Assembly (NCBI RefSeq): GCF_033547095.1
Contig: NZ_CP137852.1
Location: 1,915,501-1,979,500, forward strand
DNA length: 64,000 bases
Source of the DNA: Sediminicoccus rosea
GTDB taxonomy: Bacteria; Pseudomonadota; Alphaproteobacteria; Acetobacterales; Acetobacteraceae
Direction of reading: 5' to 3'
The position numbers and the translations under genes were made by a program. The notes under the pieces were generated by a model. That model saw only the letters and a program-made list of their open reading frames with translations. It made no database searches and was not told the origin of the DNA. This document shows, in pieces, positions 34,332-44,709 of the stretch (position 1 is its first letter; every line of letters starts with the position of its first letter).

Positions 34332-35803
34332 TGCCGCAACCCATCCTCCTGCGCGGCGTCGCCTGGGCGGCGCTGTGGGACGCGGCGCAGCAGCGCCAGA
34401 CCTACGGCCGCGACCTCGATATCCTGATCGAGGGCGGCAAGATCGCCAGCGTCGCGCCGCATGCGGGCGATGCGCCGCCGCCCGAAGGCGCGGAGGTGGT
34501 GGATGCGCGCCACATGCTCGTCATGCCGGGCCTCATGAACATCCACACCCACCCGACGACCGAGCCCGCCTATCGCGGCGTGCGCGACGACCACGGCGTG
34601 CCCGAGCAGTTCATGAGCGGCCTGTTCGAGCGTTCGCAAAGCATGCGGCTCGACCAGGCGGGGCAAGCGGCGGCGATGCGCCTCGCCTATGCCGAGATGC
34701 TGGCGGCCGGTGTGACCAGCGTGGTGGATCTCTCCCGCCCGTTTCCCGAATGGCTCGGCATCATGGCCGAGAGCGGCATGCGCGTCTGGGCGGGGCCTGG
34801 CTACGCCGCCGCGCGCTGGGGGATGGAGGCGCCGCAGACCGTCACCTGGCTGTGGAACCGCGAGGATGCCGTGCGGCAATTCGCCGCCGCCAAGGCGGTG
34901 ATGAAGGAGGCCGAGGCGCATGCCTGCGGCCGGCTCACGGGCATCGTCTTCCCCGCGCAGATCGATACCGTGGAGGAGGAGATGCTGCGCGAGAGCATCG
35001 CCTATGCCGCGGAGACCGGCCGGCCCTTCACCACCCATATCTCCCAGGCGGTGGTGGAGATCCATGAGATGATCCGCCGCCATGGCGAGACGCCGATCCA
35101 ATGGGCGTCGCGCATCGGGCTGCTGACCCCGCGCAGCATCCTGGGGCACGCCATCTTCGTGGACGAGCATTCCTCCATCCGCTGGCACACCCGCACCGAT
35201 ATCGGGCTGATCGCCGACAGCGGGGCGAGTGTGGCGCATTGCCCTTCGCCCTTCGCGCGCTATGGCGAGCACCTGCAGGATTTCGGGAAATATCGGGCGC
35301 GCGGCATCAACATGGGCTTCGGCACGGATTGCGCGCCGCACAACCTGATCGAGGAGATGCGCCTCGCCGTCATCCTCGCGCGCAACGCCGACCGGAACCT
35401 GCATGCGGCGGATGCGGGCAGCGTCTTTCACGCGGCCACGGTGGGTGGTGCGGATGCGGTGGGAAGGCCCGATCTGGGGCGCCTGACGCCTGGGGCGACG
35501 GCGGATGTGACGCTGGTGGATCTCGGCCACCCGCTCATGCAGCCGCCGCGCGACCCGGTGCGGAGCCTCGTCTTCCACGCGGCCGACCGTGCGGTGCGGC
35601 GCGTGATCGTGGGCGGCGAGACGGTCTGGGCGGATGGCAAGCCGACGCGGCTGAACGTGGCGGAGGCGGCGGGAATCCTGGCCGAATCCCAGGCGCGGAT
35701 GCTGCGCGACGCGGCCAGGCATGATTACGCCGGCCGCGATGGCGACGTGATCGCGCCGCTCAGCCTCTCGATGTGGCACGGCCGGAATGCGGCGGTGAAC
35801 TAG
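34331..35803 (+). CDS. amidohydrolase family protein (AtzA/guanine deaminase-like)
   Basis: Metal-dependent hydrolase of 490 residues in the cytosine/guanine deaminase and chlorohydrolase branch. Metal ligands are His72 and His74 (NIHTHPTTEP), a histidine in TTHISQA, a histidine in LGHAIFVDEHSS and Asp in GFGTDCAPHN. The substrate is unknown; relatives deaminate or dechlorinate N-heterocycles. It is coupled to the ABC receptor by TGATG, which suggests that the receptor ligand is its substrate. Confidence 0.9.
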   Translation: MPQPILLRGVAWAALWDAAQQRQTYGRDLDILIEGGKIASVAPHAGDAPPPEGAEVVDARHMLVMPGLMNIHTHPTTEPAYRGVRDDHGVPEQFMSGLFERSQSMRLDQAGQAAAMRLAYAEMLAAGVTSVVDLSRPFPEWLGIMAESGMRVWAGPGYAAARWGMEAPQTVTWLWNREDAVRQFAAAKAVMKEAEAHACGRLTGIVFPAQIDTVEEEMLRESIAYAAETGRPFTTHISQAVVEIHEMIRRHGETPIQWASRIGLLTPRSILGHAIFVDEHSSIRWHTRTDIGLIADSGASVAHCPSPFARYGEHLQDFGKYRARGINMGFGTDCAPHNLIEEMRLAVILARNADRNLHAADAGSVFHAATVGGADAVGRPDLGRLTPGATADVTLVDLGHPLMQPPRDPVRSLVFHAADRAVRRVIVGGETVWADGKPTRLNVAEAAGILAESQARMLRDAARHDYAGRDGDVIAPLSLSMWHGRNAAVN

Positions 35804-36188
35804 GCCTTCACCGGGTAGTCGGCCAGCTCGGGGCGCATCGCCTCCAGCACCCAGTCCACGAAGGCCTCGGGCAGGTCGAGGTAGAATTCGCGGTCGGAAT
35901 AGGCGCCGACCGTGGCGGCGAGGCCGCGCGCCTCCGCCCAGGCGGCCAGCGTCTTCAGCGCCGCTTCCGGCGTATCGCTGAGGAAGGAGACCTGGGAGCG
36001 CAGCTTGTCGGCGTCGCGGTGCGCCGTCTCGCTGCGGCTGAACTGGAGGTCGATATTGCTGCCGGGCTGGCGCAGCCAGATGGAGCGCTCCGTCCGGCGC
36101 AGGACGACAAAGCCGAGCTGCCCGACGAAGAGCTCGACCACCGTCTCGAAATGCGCCGCGTCCAGGCGATGCGCGGTGTGGTTGAACC

Positions 36189-36192
<4 letters not shown>
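35800..36192 (-). CDS. VOC (glyoxalase-like) small protein
   Basis: Protein of 130 residues with a vicinal oxygen chelate-like pattern: FNHTAHRLDAAHFETVVELFVGQLGFVVLRR near the start and IDLQF about residue 47, then a second half with an alpha/beta repeat. Metal ligands cannot be assigned with certainty. It starts inside the end of the ABC-F gene (ATGA overlap at 36189-36192) and converges on the amidohydrolase gene with a four-base overlap. Function unknown. Confidence 0.75.
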
Positions 36193-37814
<1,622 letters not shown>

Positions 37815-37886
37815 GAGGGGGCCTGGGCTGGTTGCGGCGGGCTTATGCCACGCCGCGCCGCCCATGGCACCCGATGAACGCGCAGA

Positions 37887-38921
37887 TCAGGCCAGCCGGC
37901 CGCCCGCCTTCTTCCAGGCCGCCATGCCGCCCTCGATATGGCTGGCCTGCCCGAGGCCCGCATCCTGCGCCGCCTGCACCGCCATGGCCGAGCGTTCGCC
38001 ATAGGCGCAGAAGAAGACAAGCTGCTTGCCGGTGGCGGTTGCCAGCTCATGCAGCACGCCGCCCGCGCCGATATTCTCCGCCAGGTCAGGGTAGGGGGCA
38101 TGCAGGGCGCCCGGGATGCAGCCATGCCGCTCCCGCTCGGATTTCTCCCGAAGATCGATCAGCACGGCGCCCGGCTGGCCCACCAGGGCCTGCGCGGCCT
38201 CGGCCGTGACCGCCCAGCCGCGGCGGGCCACCTCCTCCTGGTGCAGGCCCTGGCGCAGATTGGCGGGCACCGCCACGTCCATCATCTTGGGGTTGGGCAG
38301 GTTCAGGCCCGCCATCAGCGCCGCATATTCCTCGACCGACCGGACCTGGAGGCGCGGATTGTGGCGCCGCTCCTCGCCGATCGTGCTCACCGTGTCGCCC
38401 TTGTAGTCATGCGCGGGGAAGACCAGCGTCTCCTCCGGCAGCTTCAGCAGGCGGTTGAAGATGCTGTCATATTGCTGGCGCGCATCGCCATTCTGGAAAT
38501 CGGTGCGGCCGGTGCCGCGGATCAGCAGCGTGTCGCCGGTGAAGACGCGGTCGGGCAGGGTGAAGCTGTAGGAATCATCGGTGTGGCCGGGCGTGTAGAT
38601 GACGCCGAGGCTGATCCCTTCGATCGAGAGCCGGTCCCCGTCCGAGACGCGCATGGACACCACGTCCACGCCGGACTGCTCGCCCATGACGGTGATGCAT
38701 TTCGTGTGGTCGCGCAGCGCGCCGAGGCCGGTGATGTGGTCGGCATGGACATGCGTGTCCACCGCCTTGACCAGCTTGAGGTCCAGTTCCTCGATGAGCT
38801 TGAGGTAGCGCTCCACGCGCTCCAGCACGGGGTCGATGATCAGCGCCTCGCCCCCCGGCCGACTGGCCAGCAGGTAGGTGTAGGTGCTGGAGGTGCTGTC
38901 GAAGAGCTGCCGGAAAATCAT
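37887..38921 (-). CDS. persulfide dioxygenase-rhodanese fusion (MBL fold)
   Basis: Fusion of 344 residues. Residues 1-235 are an ETHE1/Blh-like metallo-beta-lactamase persulfide dioxygenase with THVHADH (near 56-62), GHTDDS and the FTGDTLLIRGTGRTDFQNGD segment typical of the group. Residues about 245-344 are a rhodanese domain with catalytic cysteine in FFCAYGERSA. The pair oxidises glutathione persulfide to sulfite and exchanges sulfane sulfur, so it detoxifies sulfide. Directly before the ATG a 10-base hairpin contains the ribosome-binding site. Confidence 0.93.
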   Translation of the reverse strand: MIFRQLFDSTSSTYTYLLASRPGGEALIIDPVLERVERYLKLIEELDLKLVKAVDTHVHADHITGLGALRDHTKCITVMGEQSGVDVVSMRVSDGDRLSIEGISLGVIYTPGHTDDSYSFTLPDRVFTGDTLLIRGTGRTDFQNGDARQQYDSIFNRLLKLPEETLVFPAHDYKGDTVSTIGEERRHNPRLQVRSVEEYAALMAGLNLPNPKMMDVAVPANLRQGLHQEEVARRGWAVTAEAAQALVGQPGAVLIDLREKSERERHGCIPGALHAPYPDLAENIGAGGVLHELATATGKQLVFFCAYGERSAMAVQAAQDAGLGQASHIEGGMAAWKKAGGRLA

Positions 38922-38924
38922 GAA

Positions 38925-38948
38925 AGCCTCCCCGTTTCCGGGGAGGCT
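38925..38948 (-). promoter_or_regulatory. GAAA-tetraloop hairpin sequestering the ribosome-binding site
   Basis: Read on the minus strand, AGCCTCCCCG, loop GAAA, CGGGGAGGCT makes a perfect 10-base-pair stem with a GNRA tetraloop. The 3' arm contains GGGGAGG, the ribosome-binding site, and ends three bases before the ATG at 38921. It lies 33 bases after the malate synthase stop. It could be a translational switch, or the transcript end of glcB with the T-rich start region acting as tail. Confidence 0.65.
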
Positions 38949-38981
38949 AACAAGAAAGGCCCGTCGCCGGGAAGGAAGCCG

Positions 38982-41120
38982 TCAGGCGGCCTTGGCCATC
39001 CGGCGATACTGGGTCAGCAGGAACTCGGTGTAGCCATTGGGCTGCGCCGCCCCTTCCAGCACCAGGGCGCAGGCGGCCTTGAAGGCCACGCCGTCGAAAT
39101 TGGGCGCCATCGGCGTATAGGCGGCGTCGCCCGCATTCTGCTTGTCCACGATGGCGGCCATGCGCTTCATGGTCTCCATCACCTGCGCCTCGGTCACGAT
39201 GCCGTGGCGCAGCCAATTGGCGATGTGCTGGGCGGAGATGCGCAGCGTCGCGCGATCCTCCATCAGGCCGACATCATGGATGTCCGGCACCTTGGAGCAG
39301 CCGACACCCTGGTCGATCCAGCGCACGACGTAGCCGAGGATGCCCTGCGCGTTGTTGTCCAGCTCGGCCTGCAGGTCGCTCGCCGGCCAGTTGGTGTTGC
39401 TGGCGACGGGGATGTCCAGCAGCTCCGAGAGCTTGCCGCGGCGGCCGCCGGCGGCGATCTCGGCCTGGCGGGCGGCGACGTCCACCTGGTGGTAATGCAG
39501 CGCATGCAGCGTGGCGGCGGTGGGCGAGGGGACCCAGGCGGTGTTGGCCCCCGCCTTGGGGTGGCCCACCTTCTGCTCCAGCATCGCGGCCATGGCATCG
39601 GGCATGGCCCACATGCCCTTGCCGATCTGCGCGCGGCCGCGCAGCCCGCAGAGCAGGCCGATATCCACGTTCCACTCCTCATAGGCCTTGATCCAGGCCG
39701 TGCCGCGCATGTCGTTCTTGCGGATCATGGCGCCGGCTTCCATCGAGGTGTGGATCTCGTCGCCCGTGCGGTCCAGGAAGCCCGTGTTGATGAAGGCCAC
39801 GCGGTCCGCCGCCTCCTTGATGCAGGCCTTGAGGTTCACCGTCGTGCGGCGCTCCTCGTCCATGATGCCCATCTTCAGCGTGGCATGCGGCAGGCCCAGG
39901 ATCTTCTCGACGCGGCCGAAGAGCTCGACCGCCCAGGCCACTTCCTCCGGGCCGTGCATCTTGGGCTTCACGATGTAGACGCTGCCGGTGCGGCTGTTCA
40001 GGCGCTTGCCCTTGATGTCATGCAGCGCGATGGCGGAGGTGATCAGCGCGTCCAGGATGGTCTCCGGCACCTCGGCGCCGTTCCAGGTCACGCAATCGGT
40101 CATCATGTGGTGGCCGACATTGCGCACCAGCATGACCGAGCGGCCGGGCAGGGTGACGGTGCCGCCGGCCACCGCCGTATAGGTGCGGTCCTCGTTCAGG
40201 CGGCGGGTGATGGTGCGGCCACCCTTCTCGAGATCGGCCGAGAGCTGGCCCGTCATCAGGCCGAGCCAGTTGCGGTAGACATCCACCTTGTCGGCGGCAT
40301 CCACGGCGGCGACGCTGTCCTCGCAATCCTGGATGGTCGAGAGCGCCGCTTCGAGCACGAGGTCGGCGACGCCGGCCGGATCGGCCTTGCCCACCTCGGT
40401 CGTGCGGTCGATGCGAAGTTCCAGGTGCAGGCCGTTATGCGCGAAGAGCAGCGCGGTGGGGGAGTTGGCCTCGCCCGTATAGCCCACGAGCTGCGCGGGG
40501 TTGCGCAGCGGAACGGCACCGCCGCCCTGCAGCGTGACGGAGAGGGCGCCGTCCTTCACCTGGTACTTCAGCGCCTCGGAGTGGCCGGCGCCCATCAGCG
40601 GCACGGCCTGGTCCAGCACCTTGCGGGCGAAGGCCACGACCTTGGCGCCGCGCGTGGGGTTGTAGCCGCGGCCGCGCTCGGCGCCATCGGCCTCGGGGAT
40701 CGCATCCGTGCCGTAGAGCGCGTCATAGAGGCTGCCCCAGCGGGCATTGGCGGCGTTCAGCGCGTAGCGGGCGTTGTTCACGGGCACGACGAGCTGCGGG
40801 CCGGCCACGGCGCCGATCTCGGGGTCCACATTCTGGGTGGTGACGGCGAAATCCGCGGGCTCGGGCAGCAGGTAGCCGATTTCGCGCAGGAAGGCTTCGT
40901 AGGCGGTGGCATCGATCGGCTTCTGCGCGTGATCGCGGTGCCAGGCGTCAATCTTCGCCTGCAGCGCGTCGCGCTTGGCGAGCAGGGCGGCGTTGCGGGG
41001 CGCAAGATCGGCCAGAAGGCCGGAAAGGCCGGTCCAGAACGCCTCGGGGGCGACGCCGGTCCCGGGCAGCACCTCGGTCTCGATGAAGGTTTTCAGGACG
41101 GGCGCGACATGAAGGCTCAT
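38982..41120 (-). CDS. glcB: malate synthase G
   Basis: Condenses glyoxylate with acetyl-CoA to malate, in the glyoxylate bypass and glycolate use. It is 712 residues, the normal length of the G isoform with its extra beta domain. Typical segments are [54 protein letters not shown] and the C-terminal [25 protein letters not shown] at 41120 with GGAG seven bases upstream is preferred over the TTG two codons earlier. No isocitrate lyase or glycolate oxidase gene lies beside it. Confidence 0.97.
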   Translation of the reverse strand: MSLHVAPVLKTFIETEVLPGTGVAPEAFWTGLSGLLADLAPRNAALLAKRDALQAKIDAWHRDHAQKPIDATAYEAFLREIGYLLPEPADFAVTTQNVDPEIGAVAGPQLVVPVNNARYALNAANARWGSLYDALYGTDAIPEADGAERGRGYNPTRGAKVVAFARKVLDQAVPLMGAGHSEALKYQVKDGALSVTLQGGGAVPLRNPAQLVGYTGEANSPTALLFAHNGLHLELRIDRTTEVGKADPAGVADLVLEAALSTIQDCEDSVAAVDAADKVDVYRNWLGLMTGQLSADLEKGGRTITRRLNEDRTYTAVAGGTVTLPGRSVMLVRNVGHHMMTDCVTWNGAEVPETILDALITSAIALHDIKGKRLNSRTGSVYIVKPKMHGPEEVAWAVELFGRVEKILGLPHATLKMGIMDEERRTTVNLKACIKEAADRVAFINTGFLDRTGDEIHTSMEAGAMIRKNDMRGTAWIKAYEEWNVDIGLLCGLRGRAQIGKGMWAMPDAMAAMLEQKVGHPKAGANTAWVPSPTAATLHALHYHQVDVAARQAEIAAGGRRGKLSELLDIPVASNTNWPASDLQAELDNNAQGILGYVVRWIDQGVGCSKVPDIHDVGLMEDRATLRISAQHIANWLRHGIVTEAQVMETMKRMAAIVDKQNAGDAAYTPMAPNFDGVAFKAACALVLEGAAQPNGYTEFLLTQYRRMAKAA

Positions 41121-41252
41121 CACCAAACTCCGAAGTGAACAGTCGCGCGCGGTTTACGCCAGATATGGTGCAATGCGGAAGGGGTAGGGCCCGTCTTGCG
41201 GCGCGGCCCGGCGCATTGGAGCATGCGGAGAGGAAACCCGCAGGAATAGCCC

Positions 41253-42815
41253 ATGTCCCTCCCTCCGCATGTCTCCCAGCATTGGATCGTCCGCAAGCCC
41301 GCCGCGCGGGGCGAGGGCGGCATGGTCGCCAGCCAATCGCGCGATGCGGCCGAGGCGGGGGCGGAGATCCTGCGCGCGGGCGGCACGGCGGCGGATGCGG
41401 CGGTCGGCGCCGCCTTCGCGCTGGCGACGGTGGAACCCTGGAACAGCGGCCTGGGCGGCATCGGCTTCACCCAGGTGATGAAGCCCGGCGGCCCGGCCGA
41501 GACTTTTGATTTCGGCCCTGTCGCGCCGCGTGGCCTCGACCCCTCGGCCTATCCGCTGACGGGCAGGCTCAAGAACGACCTTTTCGCCTGGCCCGAGGTG
41601 GTGGGCGATGTGAACATCCATGGGCCGAAATCGGCGCTGATCCCCTCGGCCGTGGCGGGCTATGCCGAGCTGCACAAGCGGCACGGCCGCATGCCGATCA
41701 AGGATGTGATGGCGCCGGCGGTGGCGCTGGCCAGGCGGGGGCTGAGCCAGGACTGGTTCACCACGCTGAAGGTGGCCAACAGCGCCGCGGTGCTGCGGAT
41801 GTATGAGGAAAGTGCCCGCATCTACCTGCCGGGCGGCCTGCCGCCCGTGCCGCCCTACCAGGGCACGCCCGGCTTCTTCCAGCAGGGGCGCCTCGCCGAC
41901 ACGCTGGAGCGGCTGCAGCATGCGGGCCTGCAGGATTTCTACACAGGCGACGTCGCCGCCTCGATCGCGGCCGACATGAAGGCCATGGGCGGCTTCGTCA
42001 CCGCCGAGGACCTCGCTGCCTGCGCCGCCGTGGTGCGCCCCGCGCTGGAGCGCAAGTTCCGCGGCCGCACCTGGATGCTGGCCAATGGGCTGACGGCCGC
42101 CCCCACCCTCTCGCGCCTCATGGAGCTGATGGAAGGCGCGCCCTATGCGGCGATCCCCGATGCCGGCTGGTATGCGCATCTCGCCCGCTCGCTGCGCGCC
42201 GCCTACGCCGAGCGCCTTGCGGGCCTCGGCGATGCCGAGCCGAAGGGCGCGGACAGCTGCACCACGCATCTGACCGTCGCCGACAAGGACGGCATGATGA
42301 TCGCGATGACGACCACGCTGTTGTCATCCATGGGATCACGGATGGTCCTCCCGGGCTCGGGCGTGCTGATGAACAACGGCGTCATGTGGTTCGACCCGAC
42401 GCCGGGCAGCGCCAATGCCATCGCGCCCGGCAAGCGCCCGCTCTGCAACATGTGCCCGGTGATCGCGCTGGACGCGAAGGGCATGCCGGAATTCGCCGGC
42501 GGCGCCTCGGGCGGGCGGCGCATCATGGCGGCCGTCTTCCAGGTGTTCTCCTACGCGCTCGACTTCGCGATGGAGGCCGAGGCCGCCTCGCACCACCCGC
42601 GCCTCGATGTCAGCGGGCCCGAGGGCGTCACCGCCGATCGCCGCCTGGGCGAGGCGGTGATCGCGGCGCTGGCCGCCGATTCCCCGGTCGAGGTGGTGGA
42701 GCATGCGGTGATGCCGGTGAACTTCGCCTGCCCCAACATGATCCAGCAGAAGGCGGGCATGCGCGTCGGCGTCACCGACACCATGTCCCCCTGGTCGGCC
42801 GCCGTCGCGGAGTGA
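41253..42815 (+). CDS. gamma-glutamyltransferase family protein
   Basis: Ntn-hydrolase of 520 residues of the gamma-glutamyltranspeptidase family. The self-cleavage nucleophile is probably Thr337 in SCTTHLTVAD, and later GSGVLMNNGVMWFDP and CNMCPVIALDAKGMPEF fit the small subunit. The N-terminus has no signal peptide, so it is likely cytoplasmic, unlike periplasmic Ggt; such members often act on other gamma-amides. It is followed 7 bases later by a GPP34 gene. Confidence 0.9.
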   Translation: MSLPPHVSQHWIVRKPAARGEGGMVASQSRDAAEAGAEILRAGGTAADAAVGAAFALATVEPWNSGLGGIGFTQVMKPGGPAETFDFGPVAPRGLDPSAYPLTGRLKNDLFAWPEVVGDVNIHGPKSALIPSAVAGYAELHKRHGRMPIKDVMAPAVALARRGLSQDWFTTLKVANSAAVLRMYEESARIYLPGGLPPVPPYQGTPGFFQQGRLADTLERLQHAGLQDFYTGDVAASIAADMKAMGGFVTAEDLAACAAVVRPALERKFRGRTWMLANGLTAAPTLSRLMELMEGAPYAAIPDAGWYAHLARSLRAAYAERLAGLGDAEPKGADSCTTHLTVADKDGMMIAMTTTLLSSMGSRMVLPGSGVLMNNGVMWFDPTPGSANAIAPGKRPLCNMCPVIALDAKGMPEFAGGASGGRRIMAAVFQVFSYALDFAMEAEAASHHPRLDVSGPEGVTADRRLGEAVIAALAADSPVEVVEHAVMPVNFACPNMIQQKAGMRVGVTDTMSPWSAAVAE

Positions 42816-42822
42816 GCCGCGC

Positions 42823-43461
42823 ATGACCGGGCTTTCCCTGCCGGAGGAGATCGTCCTCCTCACCCTCGATGACGCGACGGGGCGTGCCATCGGCCGCCAG
42901 GGCATCGCCGCCTCCATCGCGCTGGCCGGCGCGGTGATGATGGAGCTGGCCCTGGCCGGCCGGGTGGACACGGACCGGCACCGGCTGGAGGTGCTGGACG
43001 ACAGCCCGACCGGCGACCCCGTGCTGGATACGGGCCTGCCCCTGCTGCGGGAGGCGTCGGATTCCCGCGGCGCCCTCATGCTGCTGGCGCGCGAGGAGAC
43101 CGGCCTGCGCCCGCTCGTCCTCTCCGCGCTCCTGGCGCGCGGGCTGCTCCATCGCGTGGATGGGCGCGTCCTGCTGGTCTTCCCTGAGCGGCGCTACCTC
43201 AAGCCCGAGGACCGGCCGGAGCCGCGCGAGGTGCGCGCGCGCCTGCTCCGCAGCATCGAGACCGACGACATTCCCGAACCGCGCGAGGCGCTGCTGTTGG
43301 GCCTCGCCCGGGCCACCGCGCTGCTGCCCCTGCTGCTGCCGCCCGAGCTTCTGGCGGCGCGGCAGGAGCGGATCATGCTGCTGAACCGGATCGAGGCGCT
43401 GAACCGCTCGGTGTCGGAGACGGTGGGGGATCTCTACCTCTACCGGCTCCGCTCGGTCTGA
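42823..43461 (+). CDS. GPP34 (GOLPH3/VPS74-like) family protein, copy 1
   Basis: Protein of 212 residues in the GPP34 family, named for Golgi phosphoprotein 3 of eukaryotes, which binds PI4P and sorts glycosyltransferases. The family start LSLPEEIVLLTLDDATGR, the GRVDTD segment and the RRYLKPED region (near 124) are clear. In bacteria the role is unknown; relatives occur mostly in actinobacteria and some proteobacteria. It lies 7 bases after the gamma-glutamyltransferase gene. A paralogue is at 49449-50105, with LPEEI versus MPEEI starts and shared FPERRY or FPDRRY motifs. Confidence 0.88.
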   Translation: MTGLSLPEEIVLLTLDDATGRAIGRQGIAASIALAGAVMMELALAGRVDTDRHRLEVLDDSPTGDPVLDTGLPLLREASDSRGALMLLAREETGLRPLVLSALLARGLLHRVDGRVLLVFPERRYLKPEDRPEPREVRARLLRSIETDDIPEPREALLLGLARATALLPLLLPPELLAARQERIMLLNRIEALNRSVSETVGDLYLYRLRSV

Positions 43462-43471
43462 CGCGGGCGCC

Positions 43472-44425
43472 TCACGGCTGGAAGTTGCAGGCGCCTTCCT
43501 TGCAGGCGTCGTAGGTGTTCTGCTGCTCGTCCTGCATGATCCAGTTGTAGCCGCGCGGCGTCGGGATCGTCAGGTCGCGGTCCAGCACCTGGACTCGGAA
43601 GCGCCACCCTGGCGGCGGGCGCAGGCTCCGCGCGAGGCTCGGCAACGTCGCGTAGGTCAGGCTCGGATTCACGATCTGGCCGAAGGCCTGCATCACCCAG
43701 GGCGTGCCCTCGGGGTCATCCAGGATGAAGGCCGGCTGCCCCGCCCGGAACGTCATGGAGGAGCGGCGATGCGACTGCGGCGGGCTGTAGGGCGCCATGT
43801 GCGCGGAGGCCAGCGAGACGCCGGCCGGCAGGCGGCCTTCGCCCATCCAGCGGGTGTCCAGCCCGTCGAAGTTCACGACCGGGCCGACCGGCAGCGTGAT
43901 GGTGTCCATCGTCCAGCCGCGCGGCCCGTTGCGATAGGCGGCCAGCACATCGAACTGCGCCTGGAGCGAGGGGACGGTCACGCGGTCCCACAGCGCCGCC
44001 GGGCAGGTGTTCCGGGGGGCGGCCGCGTTGTTCAGCGCGGAGGTGTTGTAATAGACGCCGGCGATCTGGTTTTCCGGCGTGTGGCGGAAGAGCCAGATCT
44101 CGCAATAGATGACGCCACGCAGGCCGTTATAGGTCATGTCCGCCGGCTGGGCGGGGATGGGCACCGGGCGGGTGGCTGGCGTCTCGCGCGCGGCGGCGGC
44201 GGCGGTCAGCATGGCGTCCACGCAGCCGGCCGAGATGTGAGACATGTTCTCGCGCATGCAGTTCCGGATGCGGCCTTCGCCAGGGAGGGTTCTCCCGCAA
44301 AGCCGCACAACATCCCAGGAGCAGCTGTGCAGGACGCGAAGCTCCTGCCCGACGCTTTGTGCGGTCGCGGGCAGGGCGAGGAGAGCGCCCAGGGCCGCAC
44401 CAACCAATCCAGGGCCAATCCTCAT
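43472..44425 (-). CDS. secreted protein with Cys-rich repeat and an unrecognised C-terminal domain
   Basis: Predicted periplasmic protein of 317 residues. Residues 1-23 are a Sec signal peptide ending in ATAQS. Residues about 35-70 are one cysteine-rich repeat (Cys35, Cys43, Cys56, Cys68; C-WDVVRLC-GRIRNC-SAGC) like those of the GLG1/FGFR1 Cys-rich repeat family. Residues about 100-317 resemble the whole mature protein encoded divergently at 44708-45517, with LxGWRFR/LPPGWRYR, FxAGxxxFIL and a NGPR motif shared. I do not know the family. Start 44425 has GGAGAG upstream. Confidence 0.8.
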   Translation of the reverse strand: MRIGPGLVGAALGALLALPATAQSVGQELRVLHSCSWDVVRLCGRTLPGEGRIRNCMRENMSHISAGCVDAMLTAAAAARETPATRPVPIPAQPADMTYNGLRGVIYCEIWLFRHTPENQIAGVYYNTSALNNAAAPRNTCPAALWDRVTVPSLQAQFDVLAAYRNGPRGWTMDTITLPVGPVVNFDGLDTRWMGEGRLPAGVSLASAHMAPYSPPQSHRRSSMTFRAGQPAFILDDPEGTPWVMQAFGQIVNPSLTYATLPSLARSLRPPPGWRFRVQVLDRDLTIPTPRGYNWIMQDEQQNTYDACKEGACNFQP

Positions 44426-44508
44426 GAAGTCTCTCCATCCCTGCGGTGTTGTCTGTGCCGTTTCGCACCGTGCCTGCTTCCGCGACACGGCCTAGGGGGG
44501 AGAGAACA

Positions 44509-44709
44509 CTATCCCGAACGGGTAATTTTGTGCGCGGATGCTTCCAGATAGCGCTTTCGCGCCGGCAAACTGGATAGAAGATTGGCCATGTAGACTTCCC
44601 GATCGGTCCGATTTGGCATCGGTCCAGCGACGAATATGACCCAATCCTTAACTTGATCTCGTAACCAGGGGCTGATCCACTGCCCTTCGGTTTGGAGAGC
44701 GCCGACCAT
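44509..44709 (-). CDS. small low-GC ORF, possible remnant
   Basis: A 66-codon frame between two divergent secreted-protein genes. It uses codons rare elsewhere in the window (TTA, ATA, CTA, AAA), is about 54% GC by hand count against about 70% around it, and encodes WISPWLRDQVKDWVIFVAG and VYMANLLSSLPARKRYLEAS, which read like real protein. Its ATG overlaps the start codon of the plus-strand gene at 44708 through the shared CATG. It may be a tiny gene, a remnant of a transferred gene, or simply AT-richer promoter DNA. No ribosome-binding site is clear. Confidence 0.22.
   Translation of the reverse strand: MVGALQTEGQWISPWLRDQVKDWVIFVAGPMPNRTDREVYMANLLSSLPARKRYLEASAHKITRSG
44602..44625. repeat. 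8-base direct repeat in the divergent promoter region
   Basis: ATCGGTCC at 44602-44609 recurs at 44618-44625, period 16, inside the 282-base region between the two divergent secreted-protein genes. It may be a tandem regulator site. The rest of 44426-44707 holds no confident gene, only this repeat and the low-GC frame. Confidence 0.35.

Noticed and set aside
37938-41138. A 1066-codon plus-strand open frame across the persulfide dioxygenase and malate synthase genes
   Set aside because: It is antisense to two genes with full family motifs. Its translation is low-complexity, rich in His, Gly, Asp and Arg, as expected of a shadow frame in GC-rich DNA.
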